The position numbers and the translations under genes were made by a program. This document shows positions 56,366 to 64,000 of a stretch of DNA of 64,000 nt, piece by piece; the stretch's first letter is position 1; every line of letters begins with the position of its first letter. The notes below the pieces were generated by a model. It was not told where the DNA came from. It worked only from the letters and a program-made list of their open reading frames with translations, and ran no database searches. The stretch is taken from the IMG/VR virus record IMGVR_UViG_3300025313_000008, positions 1 through 64,000 of that record, one strand, 5' to 3'. The stretch is from a virus.

Positions 56366-57427
56366 CTAAATAGCCACTGGAATAGGTACTTTACCTGTAT
56401 AATCAGTTGTTATTAATTCGAAGTTTTGTAGTATTTCTGCATGTGATTCATTAATCTCTTCCTTTCTGTTTTTGCTCTTTTTGATGGTTTCCATATTGCT
56501 TCCTACGTAAGTGGATGCCATATAGATGCCATAAAGGGTTCCATCCCAATCCATTTTACCATTAAGAGTTTTGTCTGACTTGGTAAACAATCGTTTCCAG
56601 ATTGCTTTTTGCATGTATTGTGGGATAGGCAAGGCGTTGATTCTCTTTTTTGCTTGTTTCTTAGTTACTTCGATTTCACGGAGTTTAAAGACTTTCTCAG
56701 GTAGAACATCTAGGCTTTCTAGGATTGCTCCAATGTGTTTGTTGATTTCTCTTGCAATTTCTGTGTTTGTTTTCATATGTCTTAGTTTGATTTCTGACGT
56801 TGAATTGTTAGAAATCATTCCATTACCACATATTATAACTACTGCTCCACCATAGAATCTTAGTGATTTATCACCATTATTCTTATTGATGTAGCTTACA
56901 GTTTTTGCTATTTCTGAACCTTTAGTCACTGCATTTAACAATTTATAGATGCCATTAACGCCTTCAAATTTGACAGTTTTCTCAAATCTGATTCCTTCAG
57001 CAGTTAATCTATCTTCGATTGTTTTTTGAATGAATTCTTGATCTACTGACATATATTTGTTGGAAGTAAATCTAGTTACTATTCCGCCTTTATGCAGTAT
57101 TTGGAATTTCTTTGTTGGTGACTTTGGATATTTGTTTTGGATGTATTTGTTATGTGTTTCTATTCCTTCACCTTTTCTCAAAGTAGCCCTAATTTGTGGT
57201 ACTAATTTGGATTTACGAACTTTAATGAAGGTTAAGAATTTACTGAATGGTCTTCCTTGAAGTACGTATTTTGTTCCAGAGTTTTTTGGACTTAGAACTA
57301 TTTGCGGTACATCAATAATTTTTCCGTAGTGATTGACTTTTACCATCTCTAAAGAAGGCATGTAATCTTTCTTTCTGATTACGTCAACAACTGAATTTTT
57401 TTCGTCTTGTATTGCTTCTACGTTCAT
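56366..57427 (-). CDS. DUF932-like phage/plasmid protein, 353 aa
   Basis: The segment FYGGAVVIICGNGMISNNST followed by KLRHMKTNTEIAREINKHIG matches the C-x-N-G-M...H core of DUF932 proteins, found in phages and plasmids. The N-terminus and C-terminus fit the family loosely. The function is unknown; roles in DNA metabolism are proposed for relatives. A class A promoter directly precedes it, and it is divergently paired with the zinc gene at 57517, inside the capsid block. Confidence 0.7.
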   Translation of the reverse strand: MNVEAIQDEKNSVVDVIRKKDYMPSLEMVKVNHYGKIIDVPQIVLSPKNSGTKYVLQGRPFSKFLTFIKVRKSKLVPQIRATLRKGEGIETHNKYIQNKYPKSPTKKFQILHKGGIVTRFTSNKYMSVDQEFIQKTIEDRLTAEGIRFEKTVKFEGVNGIYKLLNAVTKGSEIAKTVSYINKNNGDKSLRFYGGAVVIICGNGMISNNSTSEIKLRHMKTNTEIAREINKHIGAILESLDVLPEKVFKLREIEVTKKQAKKRINALPIPQYMQKAIWKRLFTKSDKTLNGKMDWDGTLYGIYMASTYVGSNMETIKKSKNRKEEINESHAEILQNFELITTDYTGKVPIPVAI

Positions 57428-57447
57428 GCTATATCTATATACTAGAC

Positions 57448-57464
57448 GGTATATAAAGGTTTGT
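57448..57464 (-). promoter_or_regulatory. class A promoter of the DUF932-like gene
   Basis: The minus strand reads ACAAACCTTTATATACC, with the TATA centre 27 bases from the ATG at 57427. Confidence 0.6.
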
Positions 57465-57480
57465 TTTTAATCCCTGCGAC

Positions 57481-57496
57481 ACAAGCACTTATATAC
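57481..57496 (+). promoter_or_regulatory. class A-like promoter, plus strand
   Basis: The plus strand reads ACAAGCACTTATATAC, 25 bases before the ATG at 57517. The start-proximal part (GGATAAGGTATAGTATG) also resembles that of the SWIM gene at 10199. Together with 57448-57464 it forms a back-to-back divergent promoter of about 90 bases. Confidence 0.6.
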
Positions 57497-57516
57497 TATA
57501 TGGGATAAGGTATAGT

Positions 57517-57903
57517 ATGAAACAAATACTTAGTGAAGAAACCTGTAATAACAGGCATTTTTACAAATGTGTTATCAAGGATAACAAATGTGTAAATTGT
57601 GATAGATCCTATGTTAAAGAAGGAACCATTATAAAGTCCGAATGTAATGATTGTGGTAAAGTTACAAACATTATAGTCGAACATGTATGGCATGAGGGTT
57701 ATTATAGGGGATCTTGCCAAGAATGTTTAGATAACCACAAAGCAATCTCTGAATTATATGGAGACTTTACTGGAGCTTGTGAAACATTAGATGGTGATGC
57801 AATTAGAGTAATGGAAGAAAAATCACTTGATAAGATAGTCAAGCTTCCTACAAGCCAATTAAAAACATTCTTAAGATCCATGAATAGTTCTATAGAGCGA
57901 TAA
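57517..57903 (+). CDS. zinc-ribbon regulator-like protein, 128 aa
   Basis: It is the only convincing plus-strand protein gene. Cys pairs CVNC, CNDCG and CQEC with nearby His (EHVWHEGYYRG) can hold two zinc ions. The C-terminus is helical (LDKIVKLPTSQLKTFLRSMN). Its divergent promoter with the DUF932-like gene suggests a regulator of its own region. No family is recognised. Confidence 0.72.
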   Translation: MKQILSEETCNNRHFYKCVIKDNKCVNCDRSYVKEGTIIKSECNDCGKVTNIIVEHVWHEGYYRGSCQECLDNHKAISELYGDFTGACETLDGDAIRVMEEKSLDKIVKLPTSQLKTFLRSMNSSIER

Positions 57904-57958
57904 TCTATAGAATCCCCTTTGTTTTAAAATAAAAAAAAAAGAAAAATAAGTGTGATTC
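57904..57958 (-). terminator. T-rich terminator of the capsid gene (bidirectional gap)
   Basis: The minus strand after the capsid stop carries TATTTTTCTTTTTTTTTTATTTT, a long T-tract suited to archaeal termination. The plus strand has CCCCTTTGTTTT after the zinc gene. The two converging genes probably both end here. Confidence 0.6.
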
Positions 57959-59728
57959 TTATAGGTGTGACAATCTTACTGTTGCTTCTACGTTCTTAAC
58001 TACTGCAGAGATTTTCTGAGTTCCAGTCAAATGAATCAACTGTCTCTCGTTCCTTCGCTGAGCTTCCATTGTTAAGTCTCTTCCTGAAACTAAACCAAAT
58101 GCTACATTTGGAATAAACATTACAGATCTTTTTCCACCAACGAAAGTTGTTGGAGCTATTGCAGATGATCTCACTAGATTTGTTCCAGCGATTCTTTCTA
58201 CAGTTGCTTCTGTAATTATTGCAGGTCTAGAGAATCCAATGTATGAATCCAGATCTGGATCTAATGTTAAGTCACGAATTCCTTTACCGCTAGTGTATGT
58301 GATTAAGTTTGAATCGTCTAAACCTTCATCTTGAATTACTCCCTTTGCAGAAAGTAATCCTCTGTAGGTTAAAACTCCTAAACCACCGGCATCAGCTACT
58401 ATTTGAGTTCCTGTATTACCATCGACCCATCTACCAGCTTTTGTACCACCACCTTTTGCCTTTCGAACAGTTGCTGAACCTGAAGAACCTGCATCGAGGT
58501 TGTAAGCTCGAGTCAAAACTTCTACTGATTCATCATTTATGCTCTCAAGTGCAAATGAACGGTTTGCTGAAGCAATAATATCAATCGGACTTTCCTCAGT
58601 TTGTTGATAACCGATATCTATCCTTGTACCTCTTGGATCTGTCTCTGTTCCAGCACTTCTTATGATTGGTGAAGATAATGGAACTGCTACAGCCGGATCA
58701 GTGTCTCCTTCAACGATATCGCTGAAAGTTACTGGTCCAAAGTCGTAGAAGAATGCTTCTCGTGTTCCCGGAGGCAAAACTTTTGTCTCTGTGAATTGAC
58801 GAATTGGAGTTACTACTTTTCCACTAGGTAATACTAGAACTTGTTCTGACATGATTCTCATAAAGTCTCCGTCAGCTGGTCCTGCTACTGAAATTGTTAC
58901 TGCTTCTCCGCCATAAGTCTTACCCACTTCTGTTTTTGGAACTGGGAATTTTAACTCATTGCCGTTGGCATCAAATTTCTTGTAGAATTGCTTACCGTAA
59001 TTCTCATAGATTTTCTCCTTGTTAATGTGCCAGATAAATGCTGGACTTACATTCTCTTCTCTTTGAACCGCTCTGAACCATGCAGAGGGTTTTGATATTT
59101 CTGCCTCGACAGCACTGGTCTTAGAACCATTTGCATAGACTCCTTGTGGAGTGTTTACTAATGCTCTTGGTTTTGAAGACTCTTTTGCTTGTCTAATTCG
59201 TGCATCCAAATCAGCTTCTTTAGCTAGTAATTCTTTAGCACGTACTCGCATTTCGGCTTGTTCTAGTTTTCTCAAAGCTTCGGCTTTTGCAATTTTATAT
59301 GCATAAGTTCCGTTTCTTCGAGCCTCGCTAGTTTTGTCAGCATTTGATCCAGTTAATTTAGTTGGATCTACTGCTGGTTCGCTACCGTCTTGTCCTGTAA
59401 TCAAATCGGTTATTACACCTTTCTCATTGTCATCTGGAAGTTCTGATCCTTCAACAAGATCAACATCGATCCCGTCTACTGTTTCAGCCTCTCCAGTTGC
59501 AGATGAAGCTTTTGCTACTGGTTCAGGTATTGAACGCTTACTTGCGTCACCTAAGTCAGATTTTTCACATTTTCGAGTATGTGCGTTCCAAATTTGACCA
59601 TCCGGACAATTTGCACCACCAGCAGTTCCGTCTGCACCATTATCTGGTACTCCGCTTGCTGGAAGTTTTCCTGTTGGCTCTATTTGATCGCTAACATCCT
59701 CTGTTGCTTTTCTAACCTTTGTAGGCAT
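57959..59728 (-). CDS. major capsid protein (HK97-type candidate), 589 aa
   Basis: The start MPTKVRKATED at 59728 is preferred: a class B TATA box lies 30 bases upstream, inside a longer frame that would otherwise start at 59764. The N-terminal 190 residues are a disordered, then helical scaffold-like region containing CPDGQIWNAHTRKCEKSD and a long helix (KLEQAEMRVRAKELLAKEAD), as in the delta domain of HK97-type capsids. The rest is a mixed beta fold with no enzyme motif. The gene follows the prohead protease, as usual. Maturation cleavage could occur at LLAKE/ADLD or SAVE/AEIS. Confidence 0.75.
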   Translation of the reverse strand: MPTKVRKATEDVSDQIEPTGKLPASGVPDNGADGTAGGANCPDGQIWNAHTRKCEKSDLGDASKRSIPEPVAKASSATGEAETVDGIDVDLVEGSELPDDNEKGVITDLITGQDGSEPAVDPTKLTGSNADKTSEARRNGTYAYKIAKAEALRKLEQAEMRVRAKELLAKEADLDARIRQAKESSKPRALVNTPQGVYANGSKTSAVEAEISKPSAWFRAVQREENVSPAFIWHINKEKIYENYGKQFYKKFDANGNELKFPVPKTEVGKTYGGEAVTISVAGPADGDFMRIMSEQVLVLPSGKVVTPIRQFTETKVLPPGTREAFFYDFGPVTFSDIVEGDTDPAVAVPLSSPIIRSAGTETDPRGTRIDIGYQQTEESPIDIIASANRSFALESINDESVEVLTRAYNLDAGSSGSATVRKAKGGGTKAGRWVDGNTGTQIVADAGGLGVLTYRGLLSAKGVIQDEGLDDSNLITYTSGKGIRDLTLDPDLDSYIGFSRPAIITEATVERIAGTNLVRSSAIAPTTFVGGKRSVMFIPNVAFGLVSGRDLTMEAQRRNERQLIHLTGTQKISAVVKNVEATVRLSHL

Positions 59729-59752
59729 ACTAATTAAATTTAAGCATAATTC

Positions 59753-59766
59753 CTTTATAAGCATTT
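59753..59766 (-). promoter_or_regulatory. class B promoter of the capsid gene
   Basis: The minus strand reads AATGCTTATAAAGG, 30 bases before the ATG at 59728, with AAATTTAATTAGT at the start site. A second TATA-like run (AATATATACTTATT) lies just upstream. It closely resembles the promoter at 32393-32405. Confidence 0.6.
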
Positions 59767-59815
59767 AATAAGTATATATTAGGGGTGTTTTTAGTGTAAT
59801 TTTTCGTGCCTATTT

Positions 59816-61933
59816 TTATGCAGTTGTTGAATTATAATTAAATGGTGTTGAAGTTGTAGTTGCCATTACATCGGTTGTAGTAAATGTAATATTGCCTGTT
59901 TCCGATGAAGTTAAATATGGTATAGCTAATGATTCTGCTATTATTGTTTGTTTCGCCCTTTTCTTTAAGTTTGCTTCTACTGCTTCAATAGTTGCTATTG
60001 GAAAACCGGGGTGATATACTAATGAAACTTCTCTAAATTCTGCTCCTCTAATAAGTGTATAACATTCTTGATCACAAACTTGTGGAGAATCAGAATCATA
60101 CCAAATTCCTAATGATACCGCCATTTGTGCATCATCTACTTCCCTTTGGAAGAATTTGTCTATAATTACTCCTTCATAATAAAGTGTTAATTCTTCGGCT
60201 ACCCATTTTAGTTTAACCCATCCTATTTGGTAATCTTCATTTTTTTCAAGAGAACCTCTCATTTTTTCGTCTAATCTATCTAATTCTTCTTCTGCTCCCG
60301 CTACATTGCTATGATTTAATAAAAGTGGCAATGTTTTACCGTCACCTTTTGCTAATTCTTCAGGGAGATAAATACGATTATTTAAAGAAACTCCAGCATA
60401 TGCTAATACACCTTTTATTTTCTTTCCTTTTTGTTCAATAGTTGGTATTCCAAATAAAAGACCAACTCCTTCATGTGCAGGTCTCTTTAATTTTAATATA
60501 TTTATTTTTCTTTGAACCCAACCTTCAAACTGTTTCACTGATTTAGGACATACTAGGCACTCTAAGCTTTTTTTTTCAAATGGGTTTTCGGAATCCTTTT
60601 TCTTTTCGAATGGATTATCTGCCTTTTTCTCAAATGGGTTCTCTTTCTTTGGTTCTTGAGGCTGAGTTGATTGTTGTGGTTGTTGATTTAATGGTGGACT
60701 TGAACCCTGCGGTTGCTGTGTTTGATTTGGTGGTTGATTTGGCATTTGGGTTGGTGTTTGTTGTAATCCAGATTCATTTGGTTGCACACCATCTACATTG
60801 CCGTCTCCTCCACAACGTGGACAATCTTTTAAACCTAAATGTTCAACGGTTACTTTACCAGTACCTTTACAAAAATCACAATTACCTATATCATTTTCTG
60901 AAGCTTTTTTTTTAACTTCAGTATAAACAGTTTTAAATTTTAATATTCCTTTCTCTTTCATAATTATTTTTTCAACAGCAATAACTTCTTCAACTGGTTC
61001 CTTTTGTTCTATTGGTTCCTCTTTTGGTTTGTCTACGTTTTGAGTTATATTTCCTTGTGGAGTATTAATAGTTGGAATTTCTGTTGTTTCTGCTGGTTTT
61101 TGAACTGGCAGTTCTTCTTCGTGTACTTCAAAAATGTTATACTTTTTATATTTACCATTTGATTCTTTTATTATAATACTTTCACTAGTTGGATTTAATT
61201 GAGGTGTACTTGTTGCAGTTGTTGGTTGTGGCATTGATGATTGTGGGTTTGGAACTATATCACCTTGTTCCTCAGCATCTTTAACATAATAATCATCATC
61301 TAATTCTAATACATCTTCGTCTGCTTCTTTCCAAAATTTGTTATCATACTCCAAATCATTGTCTTCTGCTTCTCCAGCCCTTGGAATGTAAATTTTTCCA
61401 TCATATTCTATTGATTCTACTTTATTATATGATTCACCATTATATTCAAGACTTTGATGATCTTCTCTCCTTTTGTCTTTATTTTCATCTTCATTTTCTA
61501 TATGTTTTGAACCATTTAGTTTTCCATATGCATTGGTTTTCTTAATATCTGAATCTTGACTAACTTCTGAACTTCCTTGATGTCCTACATTTGCTGGTTC
61601 TGCTTGATCTTGTGGATTTGCTGATGGTTCTGCCTTATCCTGTGCTGGATTTGCTGGCGATAATTCACCTTGTCCAGAAGCAAATGGATTTTCTGCTTCT
61701 CTTGAAGAACCTTGTGGAGATGTTAAATCTTGTGGATCTTCTGTTTTTACATCATCGGCATTTGGTGAAGTTAAAGATTGAGTTTGTTCTGGAACTTCTG
61801 CCTCATTTTGTTTTCTATCAATAGTTGCTACATAAGCGTCTGCCCTTTCTTTTGGCAATCCCTTACTTTGTTGAACTGATTTTGAGGCGTCCTCAAATTT
61901 ATCATAAGTTTGATCCCCCATCTTGATAGGCAT
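59816..61933 (-). CDS. prohead protease with long disordered, zinc-containing N-terminus, 705 aa
   Basis: The C-terminal 220 residues match HK97/T4-type prohead proteases: His in LPLLLNHS (about residue 541), Ser in MAVSLGIW (about 607), and the closing EFREVSLVYHPGFPIA. The N-terminal 470 residues are Gln/Pro/Glu-rich, with an Ala/Asn-rich repeat section, a DnaJ-type zinc module (CDFCKGTG/CPRCGGDG) and a tandem NPFEKK repeat near 440. A scaffold role for this extension is likely, although it is usually C-terminal in relatives. It cleaves scaffold and capsid proteins, and possibly the polyvalent proteins. Confidence 0.82.
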   Translation of the reverse strand: MPIKMGDQTYDKFEDASKSVQQSKGLPKERADAYVATIDRKQNEAEVPEQTQSLTSPNADDVKTEDPQDLTSPQGSSREAENPFASGQGELSPANPAQDKAEPSANPQDQAEPANVGHQGSSEVSQDSDIKKTNAYGKLNGSKHIENEDENKDKRREDHQSLEYNGESYNKVESIEYDGKIYIPRAGEAEDNDLEYDNKFWKEADEDVLELDDDYYVKDAEEQGDIVPNPQSSMPQPTTATSTPQLNPTSESIIIKESNGKYKKYNIFEVHEEELPVQKPAETTEIPTINTPQGNITQNVDKPKEEPIEQKEPVEEVIAVEKIIMKEKGILKFKTVYTEVKKKASENDIGNCDFCKGTGKVTVEHLGLKDCPRCGGDGNVDGVQPNESGLQQTPTQMPNQPPNQTQQPQGSSPPLNQQPQQSTQPQEPKKENPFEKKADNPFEKKKDSENPFEKKSLECLVCPKSVKQFEGWVQRKINILKLKRPAHEGVGLLFGIPTIEQKGKKIKGVLAYAGVSLNNRIYLPEELAKGDGKTLPLLLNHSNVAGAEEELDRLDEKMRGSLEKNEDYQIGWVKLKWVAEELTLYYEGVIIDKFFQREVDDAQMAVSLGIWYDSDSPQVCDQECYTLIRGAEFREVSLVYHPGFPIATIEAVEANLKKRAKQTIIAESLAIPYLTSSETGNITFTTTDVMATTTSTPFNYNSTTA

Positions 61934-61935
61934 AT

Positions 61936-62178
61936 CTAAATTACCTCTTCGTCATTTAAAAGCTTTCTTTTTTTCCTTTCTTCAATCATATCCATTTCAG
62001 CCTCATTTGATACAAATCCCTTACAATTACACTCTATTCTATCGGGCTTTCTTTTGACTATTTTAAGGCATCTTACGTCTATGTGGCTAGAATACTTGTG
62101 TTTACATCTAAAACATGTTCGAGATGAGCGAGGCGGTCTTTTCCACCATTTTTCTGTCTCTTTTACCTTTTTAACCAT
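61936..62178 (-). CDS. zinc protein, 80 aa
   Basis: The start at 62178 overlaps the upstream stop. CFRCKHKYSSHIDVRCLK and CNCKG supply Cys and His for one or two zinc sites, between two basic regions (WWKRPPRSS and ERKKRK). It sits immediately upstream of the protease, hence may be an assembly factor. Confidence 0.55.
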   Translation of the reverse strand: MVKKVKETEKWWKRPPRSSRTCFRCKHKYSSHIDVRCLKIVKRKPDRIECNCKGFVSNEAEMDMIEERKKRKLLNDEEVI

Positions 62179-62383
62179 TTTGAGCACCATAAATATACAC
62201 TTTTTCGCCTTTCAAACTCTTTGCAAATTCTCTAGCTTCTTCCGCAGTATTAGTGTGTTTTACAACGGTTACTCTATTTCCTATATCTGAATATTCATCA
62301 TATGTACAAACATTGAATCCTTTCTTTGGTGTTGTTCTTAATTGTTCCTTGATAACTAATTCTATGTAACTTTCATCTGTCAT
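62171..62383 (-). CDS. hypothetical protein, 70 aa
   Basis: The ATGA at 62383 overlaps the stop of the RelA/SpoT-domain gene, so the two are probably translationally coupled. The product MTDESYIELVIKEQLRTT, with strands GNRVTVVKHTN and GEKVYIYG, is a small alpha/beta protein. Direct coupling to a putative alarmone synthetase makes a partner or immunity role worth testing. No family is recognised. Confidence 0.5.
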   Translation of the reverse strand: MTDESYIELVIKEQLRTTPKKGFNVCTYDEYSDIGNRVTVVKHTNTAEEAREFAKSLKGEKVYIYGAQNG

Positions 62384-64000
62384 TGTAAGCACCCTATTAT
62401 AACCAATTCTGGTGGACATTCTGGCGGATTTGCTTTTTTACCACTATCCAAATCATAGAAATAATCCGACATCTTATAAGAATAATCTGTTATAATGTTC
62501 ATATTTTCTTTTAAATATTCCTTCATTTCATTATCAAATGGTTTATAAAATTCATGAGCCCAATCTGCCCATTTTTGCTGATTTGGCGTTCTTACCTGAA
62601 CTTCAGAAACTAATCCTTGTTTATCAATAATTGATAAGTGAACGCTTCTATATCCTCCTTTTGAGTTTTCTAAATATTTTTCTTCATTTACAATATTATA
62701 ATTTTCTTTCATATGATTGACTGTTTTATTTACATCATTTAGATTTTCTAATACTAGTCTAACTGCTGATATATCATTTAAATCAGATACATCTTTATAC
62801 AAATTAGGTCTTCTTGCTAATTTTTCTATCATACTGTAAGTTGTTTTCACTCTTCCTGTTACATCTGCATTAGGAAATTCTTGTTTCAAACTGTCAATAA
62901 CCTCTTTGACTCTTTTTTGATGTTTATCTTGTAGTTTTTCTGATTTGATCGCTTGTTTGGTTGCTGTTTCATGATCAAATTTATCTGGAAATGTGTTCGT
63001 AATATCCCTAATTGCATCTGTTCTTTCAATTTGTCTTGAATCATCTATCTTCACCTTTGTTGGTTTTCCCTTTTTTTCTTCTGGCTTCCTTCCTCTTCCC
63101 CTTGTATCCCATCCTTTCTTCGCTCCTTCTGGCGTTCCTGTTTCCTTCGACTGATCTTTTTTTTTTCTCATATCTTTGAATCTTGGTGCTCCTATTACTT
63201 TTTTTGCTGGATTTACAAATACTTGTTCGGACTGAACCCTCATTCCATCAGAAGTCAAAGCCTCAGATACTTTTTTATCTTCGTCTTCCCCTAATACTGG
63301 TTCCCAACCTTCTTCTTTTGGTTCTTCTGGATTAAACAGTTTTTCTACCCTTCCTTGTGGTTCATCAGGTGTAGTATTGTCGAAAACATTGGTATTATCT
63401 TGATTTTGTTTGTCTAATTCAGCATTAAATTGATCTTCTGATACCATTGGTGGTTGATTTATAGGCTCATTTTGATGTCGCTGTCCTTCCAATTCTGCCT
63501 CATATTCCTCCTTAGTTACAATCTCATTTTCCAATTCAACGTTTGGTTGAGTTTCATCTGAATCTGGAGTTTGATCAAATCTTAAATCTGGAACTTCATT
63601 ACCTTGTTCATCAGTTAAGTCTGTATAATTTACTCCTGTTTCTGGATCTACATGTAATTGGTCTGGATCTATCTCATTTGGATCTACTCCTTGATCAATA
63701 TTTTGTCCTTGTGATGGGTCTGCATTTGGCACTGGTATATCTTTCTGTGTTGGTTGAACTTGCTGTACGTCTTCTGGCTTTACGATCATTCCATCATCAT
63801 GAGGAACAGTTCCTATTGGATCTTCTCTAGTTGGATTTTGTAAGCTATTAGTTTCATCAGGTCTTACATTTAATCCACTTTGATCTATTGGTGGATCGCC
63901 CGGCGTTGGTAATGTAGAATAATCATCATTTCCTGTTAATTCAGCTTGTTTTAATCTATATTGATCAGATTGTCCTATTGCTGGTTCAACAGCATTTCCA
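62380..64000 (-). CDS. virion-region protein with C-terminal RelA/SpoT synthetase domain (5' truncated)
   Basis: The frame is open to the right edge, so the N-terminus is missing; 539 residues are visible. The first 300 are Gln/Pro/Asp/Glu-rich and disordered, with a phage-type motif TPEGAKKGWDTRGRGRKPEE near 290. The C-terminal 230 residues match the RelA/SpoT nucleotidyltransferase fold: GRVKTTYSMIEKL (R-x-K...S...K), SDLNDISAVRLVLENL (D...R), GGYRSVHLSI, SEVQVRTPNQQKWADWAHE. All catalytic positions appear kept and there is no HD hydrolase domain. It could make (p)ppGpp-type alarmones or pyrophosphorylate tRNA, as toxic SAS enzymes do. Gene order suggests a portal or MuF-like minor head protein. 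Confidence 0.78.
   Translation of the reverse strand, partial: GNAVEPAIGQSDQYRLKQAELTGNDDYSTLPTPGDPPIDQSGLNVRPDETNSLQNPTREDPIGTVPHDDGMIVKPEDVQQVQPTQKDIPVPNADPSQGQNIDQGVDPNEIDPDQLHVDPETGVNYTDLTDEQGNEVPDLRFDQTPDSDETQPNVELENEIVTKEEYEAELEGQRHQNEPINQPPMVSEDQFNAELDKQNQDNTNVFDNTTPDEPQGRVEKLFNPEEPKEEGWEPVLGEDEDKKVSEALTSDGMRVQSEQVFVNPAKKVIGAPRFKDMRKKKDQSKETGTPEGAKKGWDTRGRGRKPEEKKGKPTKVKIDDSRQIERTDAIRDITNTFPDKFDHETATKQAIKSEKLQDKHQKRVKEVIDSLKQEFPNADVTGRVKTTYSMIEKLARRPNLYKDVSDLNDISAVRLVLENLNDVNKTVNHMKENYNIVNEEKYLENSKGGYRSVHLSIIDKQGLVSEVQVRTPNQQKWADWAHEFYKPFDNEMKEYLKENMNIITDYSYKMSDYFYDLDSGKKANPPECPPELVIIGCLQ

Noticed and set aside
1-64000. Integrase, transposase or attachment-site pair
   Set aside because: No tyrosine or serine recombinase motifs and no terminal inverted or direct repeats pointing to integration were seen. 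The tRNA alone is not enough.
1-64000. DNA polymerase B or other replicative polymerase
   Set aside because: No YxDTD/SLYPS-type motifs were found in any substantial frame, so the virus may use the host polymerase or encode one outside the window.

Overview
The window is most simply read as a 64 kb piece of a tailed (caudovirus-type) virus of an archaeon, probably an ammonia-oxidising Nitrososphaeria (Thaumarchaeota) host. The viral assignment rests on a head and tail morphogenesis block: terminase pair, prohead protease, major capsid protein, connector, gp10-like tail completion protein, tail tube candidate and fibre. The archaeal assignment rests on an archaeal MCM helicase, an archaeal RadA with helix-hairpin-helix, a Holliday-resolvase-like nuclease, TATA-box promoters 25-30 bases upstream of start codons (leaderless mRNAs) and T-rich terminators. 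The thaumarchaeal assignment is weaker. It rests on a Cys-rich family (41568-42002) that I recall from thaumarchaeal genomes and on the AT-rich composition. No integrase, IS element or CRISPR array was seen.

Almost everything is on the minus strand, so transcription runs from right to left. The exceptions are one zinc-ribbon gene (57517-57903) and a tRNA-like gene (17272-17342). From the right edge the order is: a 5'-truncated virion gene ending in a RelA/SpoT-type synthetase domain; prohead protease; major capsid protein; a divergent DUF932-like/zinc-ribbon pair; connector; tail genes; and fibre (44.7-64 kb). Next come RadA, NAMPT, a phosphoesterase, MCM, a NadR/Ttd14-like P-loop kinase, a Cas4-like nuclease, a PIN-like protein and a DNA methylase (32-44 kb). 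Three very large zinc-finger multidomain proteins follow (23.6-32.4 kb), then a resolvase-like nuclease, a secreted matrixin-like protease and a prim-pol (20.8-23.5 kb). The remainder is an accessory region with a TerD-like protein, phosphatase, HicB-like and ParB-like proteins, a TusA-like protein, a Mom-like protein and an SF2 helicase (8-19.6 kb). The window ends with the terminase genes and a dense string of tiny genes (0-7.6 kb).

Two themes stand out. First, tiny Cys/His-rich proteins of 30-60 residues are packed with ATGA, TAATG or TTGA stop/start overlaps throughout the accessory region. Many were found only by reading the gaps between larger genes. Second, 23.6-32.4 kb encodes about 2,900 residues of multidomain proteins. 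They combine C2H2 and DnaJ-like zinc modules, a KOW segment, an LPD29-like polyvalent-protein domain, at least ten copies of an apparently undescribed Trp/Leu helical module, and phage linker motifs. Frequent Glu-Ala junctions suggest processing by the prohead protease. I infer that these and the RelA/SpoT-domain protein are packaged in the virion and delivered with the DNA. This is a hypothesis.

Replication and repair (prim-pol, MCM, RadA, resolvase-like and Cas4-like nucleases) look virus-encoded, but no DNA polymerase B is present here. Likely counter-defence or host-takeover functions are a Mom-like modification enzyme, a Dam-like methylase, NAD salvage and the RelA/SpoT-type domain. Shared promoter motifs suggest at least two temporal gene classes.
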